Under the pieces are notes generated by a model. It had not been told where the DNA came from. It saw only the letters and a list, made by a program, of their open reading frames with translations, and made no database searches. This document shows positions 53,489 to 60,840 of a DNA stretch of 64,000 bases, piece after piece. Positions within the stretch are counted from its first letter, which is position 1; every line of letters begins with the position of its first letter. A program made the translations under genes and the position numbers. This stretch comes from Rhodothermales bacterium (GTDB lineage Bacteria > Bacteroidota > Rhodothermia > Rhodothermales > JANQRZ01): positions 62,001-126,000 of the forward strand of contig JBDUXZ010000037.1 of assembly GCA_039944855.1 (NCBI GenBank), written 5' to 3'.

Positions 53489-54412
53489 CTACTCGCAGCG
53501 GTAGCGGATTACGCCCGCGGGGTCGTTTGTGGGCGTCCGCCCGAGGCTGATCACGCCTTCCTTCAGGAGGTGCGTCTGGTCCCGGTGGAGGAAAACCAGC
53601 TCCGCGCCCATGCGGATATACGTCCCGTTCGTGCTGCGGTCGGCGAGGACGAAGAAGCCCTTGCGGAACTCGACCGTGGCGTGGGTCCGCGACACGCCCT
53701 GCTCGGGGATGACGAGGTCGTTGTCCTCGCCGCGCCCCATCTGAAACGACGGCCCCTGCGCCTCGACGACGCGGCGGTCCGATCCGTATTCGAGGATGAG
53801 CTTGCCACCCCCTTCCTCCTCTCTCCCCCCCGACCACGGCAGGGCGCCGATCATCGTCAACTGCTCGGTGTCCTCCTGCCAGACCAGCTCGCAGAGCTCG
53901 ATGGGGAGCGCCTTGCCGCGCACGCGAGCTTCGCCGAGCCGACGCGTGGCGTGTTTCAGCGCCGGCGGGAGGCGTTCCGCCGTCTCCTGCGTCGCCATGA
54001 TCTGGTCGGGCTTCGCGAGGCCGACCATCCGGGCGGCGACGTTCACGGCATCGCCGTAGACATCGCCCTTCTCCAGGATTACCTCCCCGATGTGCAGCCC
54101 GACCTTGATGCTCGCCCCGATCTCTGTGAGCATCGGGTCGGCCTTGACCGCCTTGTGCATCGCCGACGCGGCTTCGGCGGCGGAGACCGCGTCCGCGAAG
54201 GTCGCCATCACTTCGTCGCCGATGGTCTTGATGACCAGGCCGCGGTGGCGGACCGTCACGTCCGAGAGCACCTCGAGGGCGCGGCCGACGATCTGCAACG
54301 CCCGGTCGTTGCCGACGCGCTCGAACAGCTTAGAGCTCCCGCACAAATCCGCGAAAACGATGGCGCGCACGCCTTTCGAATACGGACCGTTCTGCTCCTC
54401 GAACGAACTCAT
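53489..54412 (-). CDS. Class III nucleotide cyclase domain fused to FHA
   Basis: 307-residue cytoplasmic protein. Residues about 15-180 are a class III adenylate/guanylate cyclase domain with FADLCGSS (first metal Asp), KTIGDEVMATF (second metal Asp) and DVYGDAVNVAARM. Residues about 205-300 form an FHA phosphothreonine-binding domain (MGRGEDNDLVI, VSRTHATVEF, STNGTYI). Whether it makes cAMP or cGMP is unclear. The order cyclase-FHA is known in bacteria and suggests control by Ser/Thr phosphorylation. It is the last core gene before the tRNA scar. Confidence 0.88.
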   Translation of the reverse strand: MSSFEEQNGPYSKGVRAIVFADLCGSSKLFERVGNDRALQIVGRALEVLSDVTVRHRGLVIKTIGDEVMATFADAVSAAEAASAMHKAVKADPMLTEIGASIKVGLHIGEVILEKGDVYGDAVNVAARMVGLAKPDQIMATQETAERLPPALKHATRRLGEARVRGKALPIELCELVWQEDTEQLTMIGALPWSGGREEEGGGKLILEYGSDRRVVEAQGPSFQMGRGEDNDLVIPEQGVSRTHATVEFRKGFFVLADRSTNGTYIRMGAELVFLHRDQTHLLKEGVISLGRTPTNDPAGVIRYRCE

Positions 54413-54564
54413 GCTACGCGACTCGATAACCTGTCAACTGGAAGCGAAGGGAGACGCAATGTAGCACAATTCCACCCCCGTAGGCTGCAGGCTTCGGGGT
54501 CGAACCGTCCACCACGCCGGCCGCCGCAGGCGCGCTGACAGCGTGGCGCCGTCGCCGTAAACGA

Positions 54565-54605
54565 GCGAAGCCCCGAGCCGGCGGGGTGCCGATTCGGGGC
54601 TTCGC
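54565..54605 (-). terminator. Strong hairpin downstream of the tRNA remnant
   Basis: GCGAAGCCCCGA and TCGGGGCTTCGC arms, 12 bp and perfect, with a 17-nt loop. The minus-strand exit continues into TCGTTTACGG. It lies 6 bp past the 3' end of the tRNA fragment, where a tRNA terminator is expected, so it is probably the original terminator of the intact tRNA-Arg gene. Confidence 0.6.
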
Positions 54606-54610
54606 ATAGC

Positions 54611-54656
54611 GTGCCCGGGAGGATTCGAACCCCCGGCCTTCTGATCCGTAGTCAGA
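54611..54656 (-). tRNA. 3' half of tRNA-Arg(ACG), partial; attL-type scar
   Basis: On the minus strand an anticodon arm TCTGA-CTACGGA-TCAGA (anticodon ACG), a 5-nt variable loop, a T arm GGGGG-TTCGAAT-CCTCC and an acceptor strand CGGGCAC are intact. The D arm and 5' acceptor strand are missing: no GTGCCCG or GCTC partner precedes it, and sequence upstream of the anticodon arm diverges. This is the usual footprint of a tyrosine-recombinase integration into a tRNA 3' half, with the element on the higher-coordinate side. Arms CCGGCC...GATCCG and CGGATCAGGCCGG (54633-54676) also form an inverted repeat across the junction. Confidence 0.65.
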
Positions 54657-54931
54657 CGCTAAGCGGATCAGGCCGGTGCTCTAATGTCCCTTATGCCCCC
54701 GTATTCAGCATTTTCGAGCGAGTCTCAGAATGCTAGCTTGTAGTGTTTCCGCACATCTTCCGCAGATTGTGCGCCGTCGTGTTCTGACGAGACGCTTGAG
54801 GATCTAAATGTACGCATCGGCAGCGAGCTTGTCCCTACGTGGCGCTACTCCCCTCCTGCCTCTCAAGAGTTGCCTGACCGTCTACGCGTGCAGCCCTACC
54901 TCTTCAAATTTCGCCCCCTTTGGTGAAGACC
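54657..54931. other. Intergenic DNA after the tRNA scar, no gene seen
   Basis: About 275 bp without a convincing frame. A fragment at 54856-54885 (CTGCCTCTC, then CGTCTACGCGTGC) resembles the conserved middle of the attC-like sites, but no terminal GTT box follows at the right distance, so at most a decayed copy is present. Confidence 0.4.
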
Positions 54932-54960
54932 AAAAACGAGATCCAGCCCACCGGATCTCG
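54932..54960 (-). terminator. Rho-independent terminator of the DUF932-like gene
   Basis: On the minus strand CGAGATCC and GGATCTCG arms (8 bp, perfect) enclose an 8-nt loop and are followed at once by TTTTT. It lies 15 bp past the stop of the DUF932-like gene. Confidence 0.8.
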
Positions 54961-54975
54961 CTTCCCTTTGCCGTG

Positions 54976-55923
54976 CTAGTTCGCCGGGCGTGATAGCGCG
55001 TGCTCGATGAGCGACGACACGGCGTACTCGTTGTGGCGGAAGTCGCTTACCGTCGGCCGATCCGCGTGCCACGTCACCGCCGTAGCCGCATTGAGCAAGC
55101 CCCAGCCGCTGAGTTCTTCTTCCAAGAGGTAGCGGTCCACGACCTTCCCCCACAACGTCACCGGCATGTTCGGGAGCACGTCGCGCCGGATCTCGCGTAG
55201 ACGAGACGACGACATCCGCATGGACGCCAACGACCTCGCCGCCATTGCGAAACGGGCGATGCCCCCTTCAGCATGCCGCAATGCCCCCAGCGTCCGCTCC
55301 ACCTCACTCTCCCATTCCGATGCCGTGGGATCGTGGCGGAACCGGACCTCTTTAAACAGCGACTTCGCCACCATCCCGTTCGAGCACACCAGCCTTGTTA
55401 GGTACACCCCGGCGCTGAAGGCCCGGCTCCCGTCGTAGCTGTTCCAGAAGCCCAAGGACAGCCCTAATACGTCGCCCGGCTTCACTTCCACCGTCTGCGC
55501 TTCCTTTGCCGTCAAACCAAGGAAGTAGCGCTTGCCGTCGAAGAACGTCCGGTCCTCTTGGAAAGGCAAGCCGGAGCGGTGCGCGATCTCCCCGGCCAGA
55601 TCCCGGACCCTTGCATTGGGGATGAGGAGGTAATCGCCGCTTACGACGCCGCACTCGCGCCATCCGGTTTCTCCGTCGGGGTCGGCGATGCGGACGGTGT
55701 AGCCCGCGCTATCCATGCCGTCGGCCGTCTGGAGCCGCCGCTTCTCGATGGGGGCGTACGGGCCGGATTCCGGCTCCGGATAAAACTGGCGTTCGGGTGT
55801 GGTGATGAGGGTTCGTGTGTTGTCATGAGTTGACAGATTGCCATTGTTCGCGGCGTTGCCATGTGTTTTGCCGTTGGTCGTGCCGTTGCTAGATAGGAGG
55901 TACATGGAGTCGTTCATGGTCAT
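54976..55923 (-). CDS. DUF932-like phage/plasmid protein
   Basis: About 315 residues. The N-terminal 35 residues are Asn/Gly/Thr-rich low complexity (NGTTNGKTHGNAANNGN). The core has GDYLLIPNARVRDLA, then GLTAKEAQTVEVKPGDVLG, and FSAGVYLTRLVCSNGMV, resembling DUF932 proteins carried by phages, plasmids and integrative elements, where the function is unknown. The frame extends further upstream, but that part looks non-coding. ATG 55923 is used; ATG 55950 is an alternative. GC is lower than in the core genes. It fits an integrated element starting at the tRNA scar. Confidence 0.7.
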   Translation of the reverse strand: MTMNDSMYLLSSNGTTNGKTHGNAANNGNLSTHDNTRTLITTPERQFYPEPESGPYAPIEKRRLQTADGMDSAGYTVRIADPDGETGWRECGVVSGDYLLIPNARVRDLAGEIAHRSGLPFQEDRTFFDGKRYFLGLTAKEAQTVEVKPGDVLGLSLGFWNSYDGSRAFSAGVYLTRLVCSNGMVAKSLFKEVRFRHDPTASEWESEVERTLGALRHAEGGIARFAMAARSLASMRMSSSRLREIRRDVLPNMPVTLWGKVVDRYLLEEELSGWGLLNAATAVTWHADRPTVSDFRHNEYAVSSLIEHALSRPAN

Positions 55924-56081
55924 GTTGGTTGAATGGTTGGAGGGTGGCATCTTTGGCGTATCCCAACGGTGCGGGATCGTGCGAGTCCAGCGGTGGTGCA
56001 AACACAGAAAGAGCCGGGCAGCGTGAATAGCCACCCGGCCCTGATCGTGTCGATGCCTTGATCGCGTCGATTTATTGCTGG

Positions 56082-56795
56082 CTACAGCCCGGCTTGCAAC
56101 CGGACGTAGACGTTGACGCCGAGCGTGTGCCCCTTCGCTTCGTCGCCAGTCACGCCGATGAGGTGGACGGAGACGTGCGCTGGAAGGAGCGGAGCCAGCC
56201 ACGGCGCGTGCTTGTCCTGTATCCGACCGATGGCGAGGCTTCCCCAGTAGACCACCACCCCGTTGGGCGTGGCGTGGAGGTGGAGTTCGAGGCCTGCTTG
56301 GACCAGATGATTACGCGCGGCATCACGCAGGGCACGGACGTTGGACTGCACCGCCCTTACCCCCACCAGCTTCGTCGGGATGGAGAGCACGACCGGACCG
56401 ATAGAACCGGATGATGCAGCCGAATCATTCTCACCGATGGAATCCCTCTTTCCGTTGGAATCCATGTGGCCATAGGAATCTCTCTTTCCGCTAGAATCAC
56501 CCCAGCCGTTGGAATCCCTCTTGCCGTTGGAATCCATGTGGCCGTTCGGGGGATAGCCCGTCCAATCCTTCTGGCGGGCGAGGTAGGTCAGCGTGAACGA
56601 GAGGGCGGCGAGGGCTTTCTCGACGACGTAGGCCGGATCGAGCTTGGAGTTGGCAAGGACGTGCTCCGTCCAGCGGCGGGCCTGCCGGATGAGGGCGTGG
56701 ATGAACGGGAGCGTCGGGGGCCCTTCGAAGGACCCGAACGACGTGGCGCCGTTCTTGGGGATGGCGTGGGGCGGCATGAGCAGTGGGGGTTGCAT
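56082..56795 (-). CDS. HIRAN-like protein with seven hexapeptide repeats
   Basis: 237 residues (or 231 from a second ATG at 56777). Residues 1-80 are helical (FIHALIRQARRWTEHVLAN, VVEKALAALSFTLTYLARQ). Residues 85-126 are seven exact hexapeptides of form G-x-x-D-S-x (GHMDSN, GKRDSN, GWGDSS and so on), encoded by an 18-bp tandem repeat. The C-terminal 95 residues (KLVGVRAVQSNVRALRDAA, VVVYWGSLAIGRIQDKHAP) resemble a HIRAN domain, a DNA-end-binding fold, although weakly. It lies upstream of the DUF932-like gene on the same strand with a 158-bp gap. Function unknown. Confidence 0.6.
   Translation of the reverse strand: MQPPLLMPPHAIPKNGATSFGSFEGPPTLPFIHALIRQARRWTEHVLANSKLDPAYVVEKALAALSFTLTYLARQKDWTGYPPNGHMDSNGKRDSNGWGDSSGKRDSYGHMDSNGKRDSIGENDSAASSGSIGPVVLSIPTKLVGVRAVQSNVRALRDAARNHLVQAGLELHLHATPNGVVVYWGSLAIGRIQDKHAPWLAPLLPAHVSVHLIGVTGDEAKGHTLGVNVYVRLQAGL
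56418..56543 (-). repeat. 18-bp tandem repeat, seven copies, coding
   Basis: Seven in-frame 18-bp units encoding G-x-x-D-S-x hexapeptides, some nearly identical at the DNA level and some diverged. Copy number should be unstable by slippage. An unrelated 18-bp array lies 1.6 kb away at 58049-58123. Confidence 0.85.
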
Positions 56796-56952
56796 GAGTT
56801 GGAGTCCGTGGATCGGACCCCTTACACTGCTATGGTGCCGGGATACGAGCGAATCTTGCAGCTGTCGCCGGACACCCCGTTGCCCTCCTCACCCCTCCCC
56901 TACTCCTACGCTTTAGATCTACCACCTAGCGCCACGAATTGTTATACTATTT

Positions 56953-57240
56953 CGTGACAGTCCGAAATTTGCGCGCTCACGAAAATCGTCGCCAGAATGC
57001 GATCAAAACGGCCAATGTAAACTAATTAGGCACTATTGAAGGAATGCACCCAGTTGTCTTCACACAATCCCAACGACCATAAAGAGAAGAATCATAGATA
57101 GACGACGAGAGAACCACCTACAAGACTCCAGACGATCAAGATAGATACAACAATAATAGAAGATACAACTAGAAGTAAGATATAACTAGATAGACTCCCT
57201 AGATAGAAGACTACAAGAGATCCAGAAAGACCACTACAAC
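56953..57240 (+). repeat. A/G-rich leader-like element, copy 1
   Basis: Starts with CGTGACAGTC (56953), carries CTTCACACAA...CCCAACGACCATAAAGAGAAG from 57058, then runs into about 150 bp of T-poor A/G-rich sequence full of AGATAG and AGATACAAC motifs and stop codons. The same two blocks recur at 63740 and 63844, with 105 and 104 bp between them respectively, in the same orientation. No frame is open. It could be a promoter plus unstructured RNA leader or a recombination sequence. Confidence 0.6.
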
Positions 57241-57378
57241 CCCTCTTCTTTCGCCGCCTCACCCAATACCTCCATTTGCGGCCTCATCCGATTTTTTGGC
57301 GCCGACATCCGAATCCTCCCCTCCTTGTGGTCGCAACACGCCCTATCCCTTCCCTCTCACCTATCAACGTTCTGCCGT

Positions 57379-57458
57379 CTCTATCGAATAGAGAGGTCTC
57401 TATCACGTAGAATGGTCTCTCTCTATCACATAGAAAGGTCTCTATCAGCTAGAGAAGG
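57379..57458. repeat. Four CTCTATC...TAGAG dyads
   Basis: CTCTATC begins at 57379, 57398, 57421 and 57440 (spacing 19, 23 and 19). Each is followed by a TAGA or ATAGAG arm, giving four small imperfect hairpins in a row. No gene here. Confidence 0.7.
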
Positions 57459-57508
57459 ACGCCAACACATCCATTGACATGACCTGTTGCCGCTTCCTTC
57501 CCATACAC

Positions 57509-57615
57509 GACGTGCTGCCATTCTAAGACGTGACGTGCTGCCACTTCCTTCCCATACATGACTTGACGCCATTCAAAGAGAGACGTGCTACCATCCACAT
57601 AGACGTGCTGCCATT
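57509..57615. repeat. Dispersed GACGTGCTGCCAT repeats
   Basis: Several copies of GACGTGCTGCCA or GACGTGCTACCA, with an intervening CTTCCTTCCCATACA block that also occurs just upstream. Different from the arrays on either side. Any function is unknown. Confidence 0.55.
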
Positions 57616-57663
57616 TCCGACGTGGCCTGAACCTGAATGTGTCCTCTGCCATTGCTAAGCCTT

Positions 57664-57946
57664 TGATCCAGCATTGGGCTCCAAATCTGGCGCTGTCATT
57701 GATCAGCATTTGGCCCTGATCCAGCATCAGCCTTTGATTCGGCTGCCAGCTTTGATCAGCAATTGGGTCTTGATCAGCACCGGCCTTTGATCCGGCCGTT
57801 GGCTTCGACCAGCACTTGGCCCTGATCCGGTGGCAGACCGCCAATCTTGCGTAGGCTTCGATCAGCATGAGCCTCTGATCCGGCGGCAGGCCCTGCATCC
57901 TACGAAGGCTTCTATCAACTCAATCCATTGATCCGGTCGCAGCCTC
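57664..57946. repeat. Degenerate 17/18-bp tandem array, TGATC core
   Basis: About a dozen degenerate units beginning TGATCMRGC or CGATCAGC and ending GGCCC, GCCTT or GGCTT, mostly spaced 17 or 18 bp. The odd spacing breaks reading frame, so coding repeats are unlikely. Iteron-like length, but no replication initiator gene is visible. Confidence 0.65.
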
Positions 57947-58048
57947 TACCTGCATCGTGCTTCGCCCTTAATCAGCCCCAGAATTCGCCGCCCCTTTGCC
58001 CTCCCCTCTTAACGCGGTCGAACCGGACGAGCGTAGCGGGCCTAACAG

Positions 58049-58123
58049 GAGCATCTGCGGATCGATGAGCATCCGTGGGTCGATGAGCATCTATGGACCG
58101 TTGAGGGGCATCTGTGGGCCGAA
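58049..58123 (+). repeat. 18-bp tandem repeat, four copies
   Basis: Units GAGCATCTGCGGATCGAT, GAGCATCCGTGGGTCGAT, GAGCATCTATGGACCGTT and a diverged fourth. A short frame (57996-58244) would read them as hexapeptides, but no family is recognisable and it may be non-coding. Confidence 0.75.
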
Positions 58124-58270
58124 CAAGAGCAATCGAATACGAAGCATCAGGATGTCGGTGGCGCGAGATCAGCGGCTACCAGATGCGCCTCAACGTACCC
58201 TCTTGATGTCTGGCTCGCCGCTGATCAATACGGTCGCTTCCTAGAGGCATACGACGCGATATGATGCCGT

Positions 58271-58392
58271 GCTGTAGTGCTTGCGTCCGCACTCCGGACA
58301 TCGCGCCAACTTGCTTGACTCCTTCATCGTTACCGTCTACATTGCCACACCCCGCTGCCTGGTACAGCAGGTGAAGGGTAACTCTGTTGTGC
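58271..58392 (+). repeat. attC-like recombination site B
   Basis: CTTGCT at 58310 and CGTCTACATTGCC at 58334 precede a terminal GTTGTGC at 58386-58392. The 76-nt distance from the CTT block to the GTT box equals that in sites A, C and D (76-78). The 3' third (GCAGGTGAAG...) closely matches site A (GCAGGTGAGG...). The left box is not recognisable. The GTT box also starts a hairpin (TGTTGTGC...GCACAACA, 58385-58411). Confidence 0.6.
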
Positions 58393-58474
58393 ACTTAGGT
58401 GCAGCACAACATTACTGTGATGTAAACAGCGCAAGAAGTCAGCCTCAGCCCCTCAACCCCAGAATGGTTCAGCG

Positions 58475-59557
58475 ATGAAACGCCTTCTTCTACTCTCTGT
58501 AGTTTTGGTGTTAGTCCTCTATCCGATTCCCTTGGTCGCTCAATCCCCTCAAAGCGACTCATTGGAGATTAATCCATTTATAGACTTGGTTGAAAGGTCG
58601 AGATCTCTTCCTGATATAGAATCCCATATTCTGATCTCACCCAATATGTTCGAATCACTAAATAGTATTCTAACAGAGACCTTTGAAGAGGCGGGAGACA
58701 CACCCCAGGATCAGGTAGATGCCATGGCAATGGCATCGACCTACCTATACAATGCTAATTCCGTGGATCAAAGATATCTATGGGGCAAAGATGCAATAGA
58801 ACGAATGATTGCAGGTGTAGATAACGTTAATGAAGTTCTGAGAAGTGCACAATTGGAACAGTCTATTGGACTAGGAACCAATTTATGGTCCGATGAGAAC
58901 TTTCGAAACGCAGCGGATCAAGTAGGAGATTGGGGCACTGCAATTGGACTCCTTGCTTCTGCTGCCACTATACTAATACCTCAAGAAGACAGAGGCGGTC
59001 TACCTCAAGTAGGATTGGGTATTACCGCACTCTCCAAATTCGTAGGCACAATCTGGGGAGGACAGACGGGGAACAATTTTGAAGACAAAACCCGCTTCAT
59101 CGAATTTACGCGTTCTGCTTATGAAGACATGAGAGAGCGAAATACTATGATAGCCCTATATATTCAAAGCAACGAAGCTTTCAAAAGTGATCTAGTTAAA
59201 TTCAAACAGGAAATGTATGATAGTGCCAGCAGCACTGAGCTTAAGCGGGAAGCAATTCTAAACACTTCTTTCTTTGTAACTCAGTATGACAACATTCTAA
59301 CACAGATACCGGCTCTGTACGAGGTGTATCAAAAGCTAGTGACAGATTACTGTCCTGATGTATTCATTCACCCGACCCCTGCCGCTGCAAAGTGCGAACC
59401 TGAAGTTTCAGGTGTAAAGTATACCCTAAAGGGCGATCCAAGAGATAAAATCCTGGAAGCCGCATCGATCGTAGAAGACTTACAGCGTGCTAGGGCTAGC
59501 TCAAACAGCCTCCGCCTCCTTACTGCACAAATGCGATCCGCATTCTTAAACGTTTGA
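58475..59557 (+). CDS. Secreted helical protein, unknown
   Basis: 360-residue protein with a Sec signal peptide (MKRLLLLSVVLVLVLYPIPLVAQ, cleavage after VAQ). The mature chain is largely helical, with two Gly/Ala-rich hydrophobic stretches (WGTAIGLLASAATILIP and VGLGITALSKFVGTIWGG, about residues 160-205) that could form a membrane hairpin. Two cysteines near residues 294 and 309 could form a disulfide. AT-rich codons contrast with the core. No family is recognised. The next gene, a metalloprotease-like lipoprotein, begins 21 bp later, so the two are probably co-expressed. A pore-forming or surface role is only speculation. Confidence 0.65.
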   Translation: MKRLLLLSVVLVLVLYPIPLVAQSPQSDSLEINPFIDLVERSRSLPDIESHILISPNMFESLNSILTETFEEAGDTPQDQVDAMAMASTYLYNANSVDQRYLWGKDAIERMIAGVDNVNEVLRSAQLEQSIGLGTNLWSDENFRNAADQVGDWGTAIGLLASAATILIPQEDRGGLPQVGLGITALSKFVGTIWGGQTGNNFEDKTRFIEFTRSAYEDMRERNTMIALYIQSNEAFKSDLVKFKQEMYDSASSTELKREAILNTSFFVTQYDNILTQIPALYEVYQKLVTDYCPDVFIHPTPAAAKCEPEVSGVKYTLKGDPRDKILEAASIVEDLQRARASSNSLRLLTAQMRSAFLNV

Positions 59558-59577
59558 AACGCAATTCAAGCACAGAT

Positions 59578-60255
59578 ATGTCTAAACTTCCATTCATACT
59601 CGGAATATGCCTCGTCGTTTCTGGCTGTGCCGCTTCGGAGCGGGCAGGGACGGAAAGCAAATTCGTAGAACTGACAGGTGATGGTCAATCGGGGTTGTAC
59701 GACTTGTCAGACACCAATATTCCCGCGCAATACCTAGAAATGGTGAGGTCGGCAATCAATCGCGCGGATTCGCTTTCATTGAGTCAGACGTTTCTTGCTG
59801 CCGTAGGGGAGAAGACGGATTGGAGCTATGTGAGCAATGACATAGGGGGGGAAACAGTAGCTAAAATACTAGAGGCCCGGGTGCACTCGATCGACAGTCG
59901 CCCTATTCGCCCAAGTCTCGCATTTTACACACCACCTCGTGTTGGCCGCGACATATGCAATGGGTGGAGTTGGTGGGGACTGAGGCGGACGGCTTCAACC
60001 GGCTGTACGTCGAATGGGACGGTCTACAAAAGTCTTGAGAGTATCTCGGATGACCCCAAAGTCTTAGCTGGTTTCCTCCTTCATGAATGGCTCCATGTAG
60101 CTGGCTTCGGGCACGACGGCAATTTTCAACAATGCAGCGAACGGAAGCGCAACTCTGTTCCTATCTATGTTGACTGCTTGTCTCAGGCTCATCCTGACCC
60201 CGAACAGGTCGCGCTTTGCTCGCTTGCTTGCTCGGGTGATAGCGAACGTGAGTGA
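59578..60255 (+). CDS. Metzincin-like lipoprotein metalloprotease
   Basis: 225-residue protein. A lipoprotein signal ends VVSGC (Cys about 17). Near residue 175 it has HEWLHVAGFGH, an exact HExxHxxGxxH zinc motif as in metzincins, followed by CSERKRNSVPIYVDC. A clear Met-turn was not found, and the chain is short for a complete metzincin domain. Cysteines are numerous, fitting extracytoplasmic folding. The ATG at 59578 gives the lipoprotein signal; a TTG at 59554 overlapping the previous stop is the alternative. Activity on the secreted neighbour or the envelope is possible. Confidence 0.65.
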   Translation: MSKLPFILGICLVVSGCAASERAGTESKFVELTGDGQSGLYDLSDTNIPAQYLEMVRSAINRADSLSLSQTFLAAVGEKTDWSYVSNDIGGETVAKILEARVHSIDSRPIRPSLAFYTPPRVGRDICNGWSWWGLRRTASTGCTSNGTVYKSLESISDDPKVLAGFLLHEWLHVAGFGHDGNFQQCSERKRNSVPIYVDCLSQAHPDPEQVALCSLACSGDSERE

Positions 60256-60379
60256 GGCGGAGAAGAGTAACCCATTTAAAACGTTGACGTAGGGGCTCAC
60301 ATGCAGAGAATCAGTATGCAGGCATCCCAGCTTCCGGCCTCCGCATAAGACCCACGAAGAAACCAAGTGGAAAACCAAG

Positions 60380-60688
60380 ATGGCTAAGTCGAAATCAGGC
60401 TACAAGATCGAAACCGTCAGCGCCAAGGAAGCCCACGAAACCCTCTCCAAGCTGCGTAAGGGCAAGGGTGGAAGGAGCAAGTACCAGCCGATGCTAGAGG
60501 CCGTGCAGAAGGCCAACAAGGGCGATTTGGTTACGATCAAGGGCGTGCCGAAGAGCGAGGTGCAGCCGATGCGCTCCTACATCTACGGCGCCCTCGACAA
60601 GGAGGAGTACACCGTGAAGAGCGCTCGGGAGGACGAAGAGGGCAACACCTACACCGTGGTGGCCGGCCGCACCGTGGATTTCGACTGA
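60380..60688 (+). CDS. Small basic protein, unknown
   Basis: 102 residues, Lys-rich at the N-terminus (MAKSKSGYKIETVSAKEAHE, then LSKLRKGKGGRSKYQP), followed by a mixed alpha/beta part (DLVTIKGVPKSEVQPMRSYIYGA, YTVVAGRTVDFD). A nucleic-acid-binding role would suit the charge, but no family is recognised. Codon use is GC-rich like the core, unlike its two upstream neighbours. No attC-like site separates it from them. Confidence 0.65.
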   Translation: MAKSKSGYKIETVSAKEAHETLSKLRKGKGGRSKYQPMLEAVQKANKGDLVTIKGVPKSEVQPMRSYIYGALDKEEYTVKSAREDEEGNTYTVVAGRTVDFD

Positions 60689-60840
60689 TCCTACCTATGC
60701 CGGTCGTTGTGGTAATGGAATTGCGGGGCTCAGCTGTTTCGCATCATAGGCCTCATGCGGCTACAGCCTCACCGGACCGGTAGACAGGGTACGGCCCCCG
60801 CGACTGGTCTATTTGTAGATACAATGGGCACTTCGAGACT

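Noticed and set aside
54611-54720. Complete tRNA-Arg gene
   Set aside because: The upstream sequence offers no acceptor strand complementary to CGGGCAC and no D arm; GGGGGCA cannot pair with it.
54856-54934. Fifth full attC-like site near the tRNA scar
   Set aside because: CTGCCTCTC and CGTCTACGCG match the conserved middle, but there is no GTT box 76-78 nt after the first block.
54808-54993. 61-codon plus-strand frame after the tRNA scar
   Set aside because: Crosses the terminator hairpin of the DUF932-like gene and shows no family resemblance.
57449-57898. Minus-strand 149-codon frame across the repeat arrays
   Set aside because: It is made of degenerate repeats (WQHV...YGKE), and the 17/18-bp periodicity of part of the array does not keep frame. 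No family is recognised, so it is treated as non-coding, though translation cannot be excluded.
57379-57946. CRISPR array
   Set aside because: Units are degenerate, contiguous and of 17-23 bp without unique spacers, and no cas gene is visible.
57664-57946. Plasmid replication origin iterons
   Set aside because: Unit length fits, but the units are highly degenerate and no replication initiator, DnaA box cluster or partition gene is visible.
57996-58244. 82-codon plus frame over the GAGCATC repeats
   Set aside because: Repeat-derived Ser/Ile/Gly sequence, no domain, and it ends just before attC-like site B; too weak to call.
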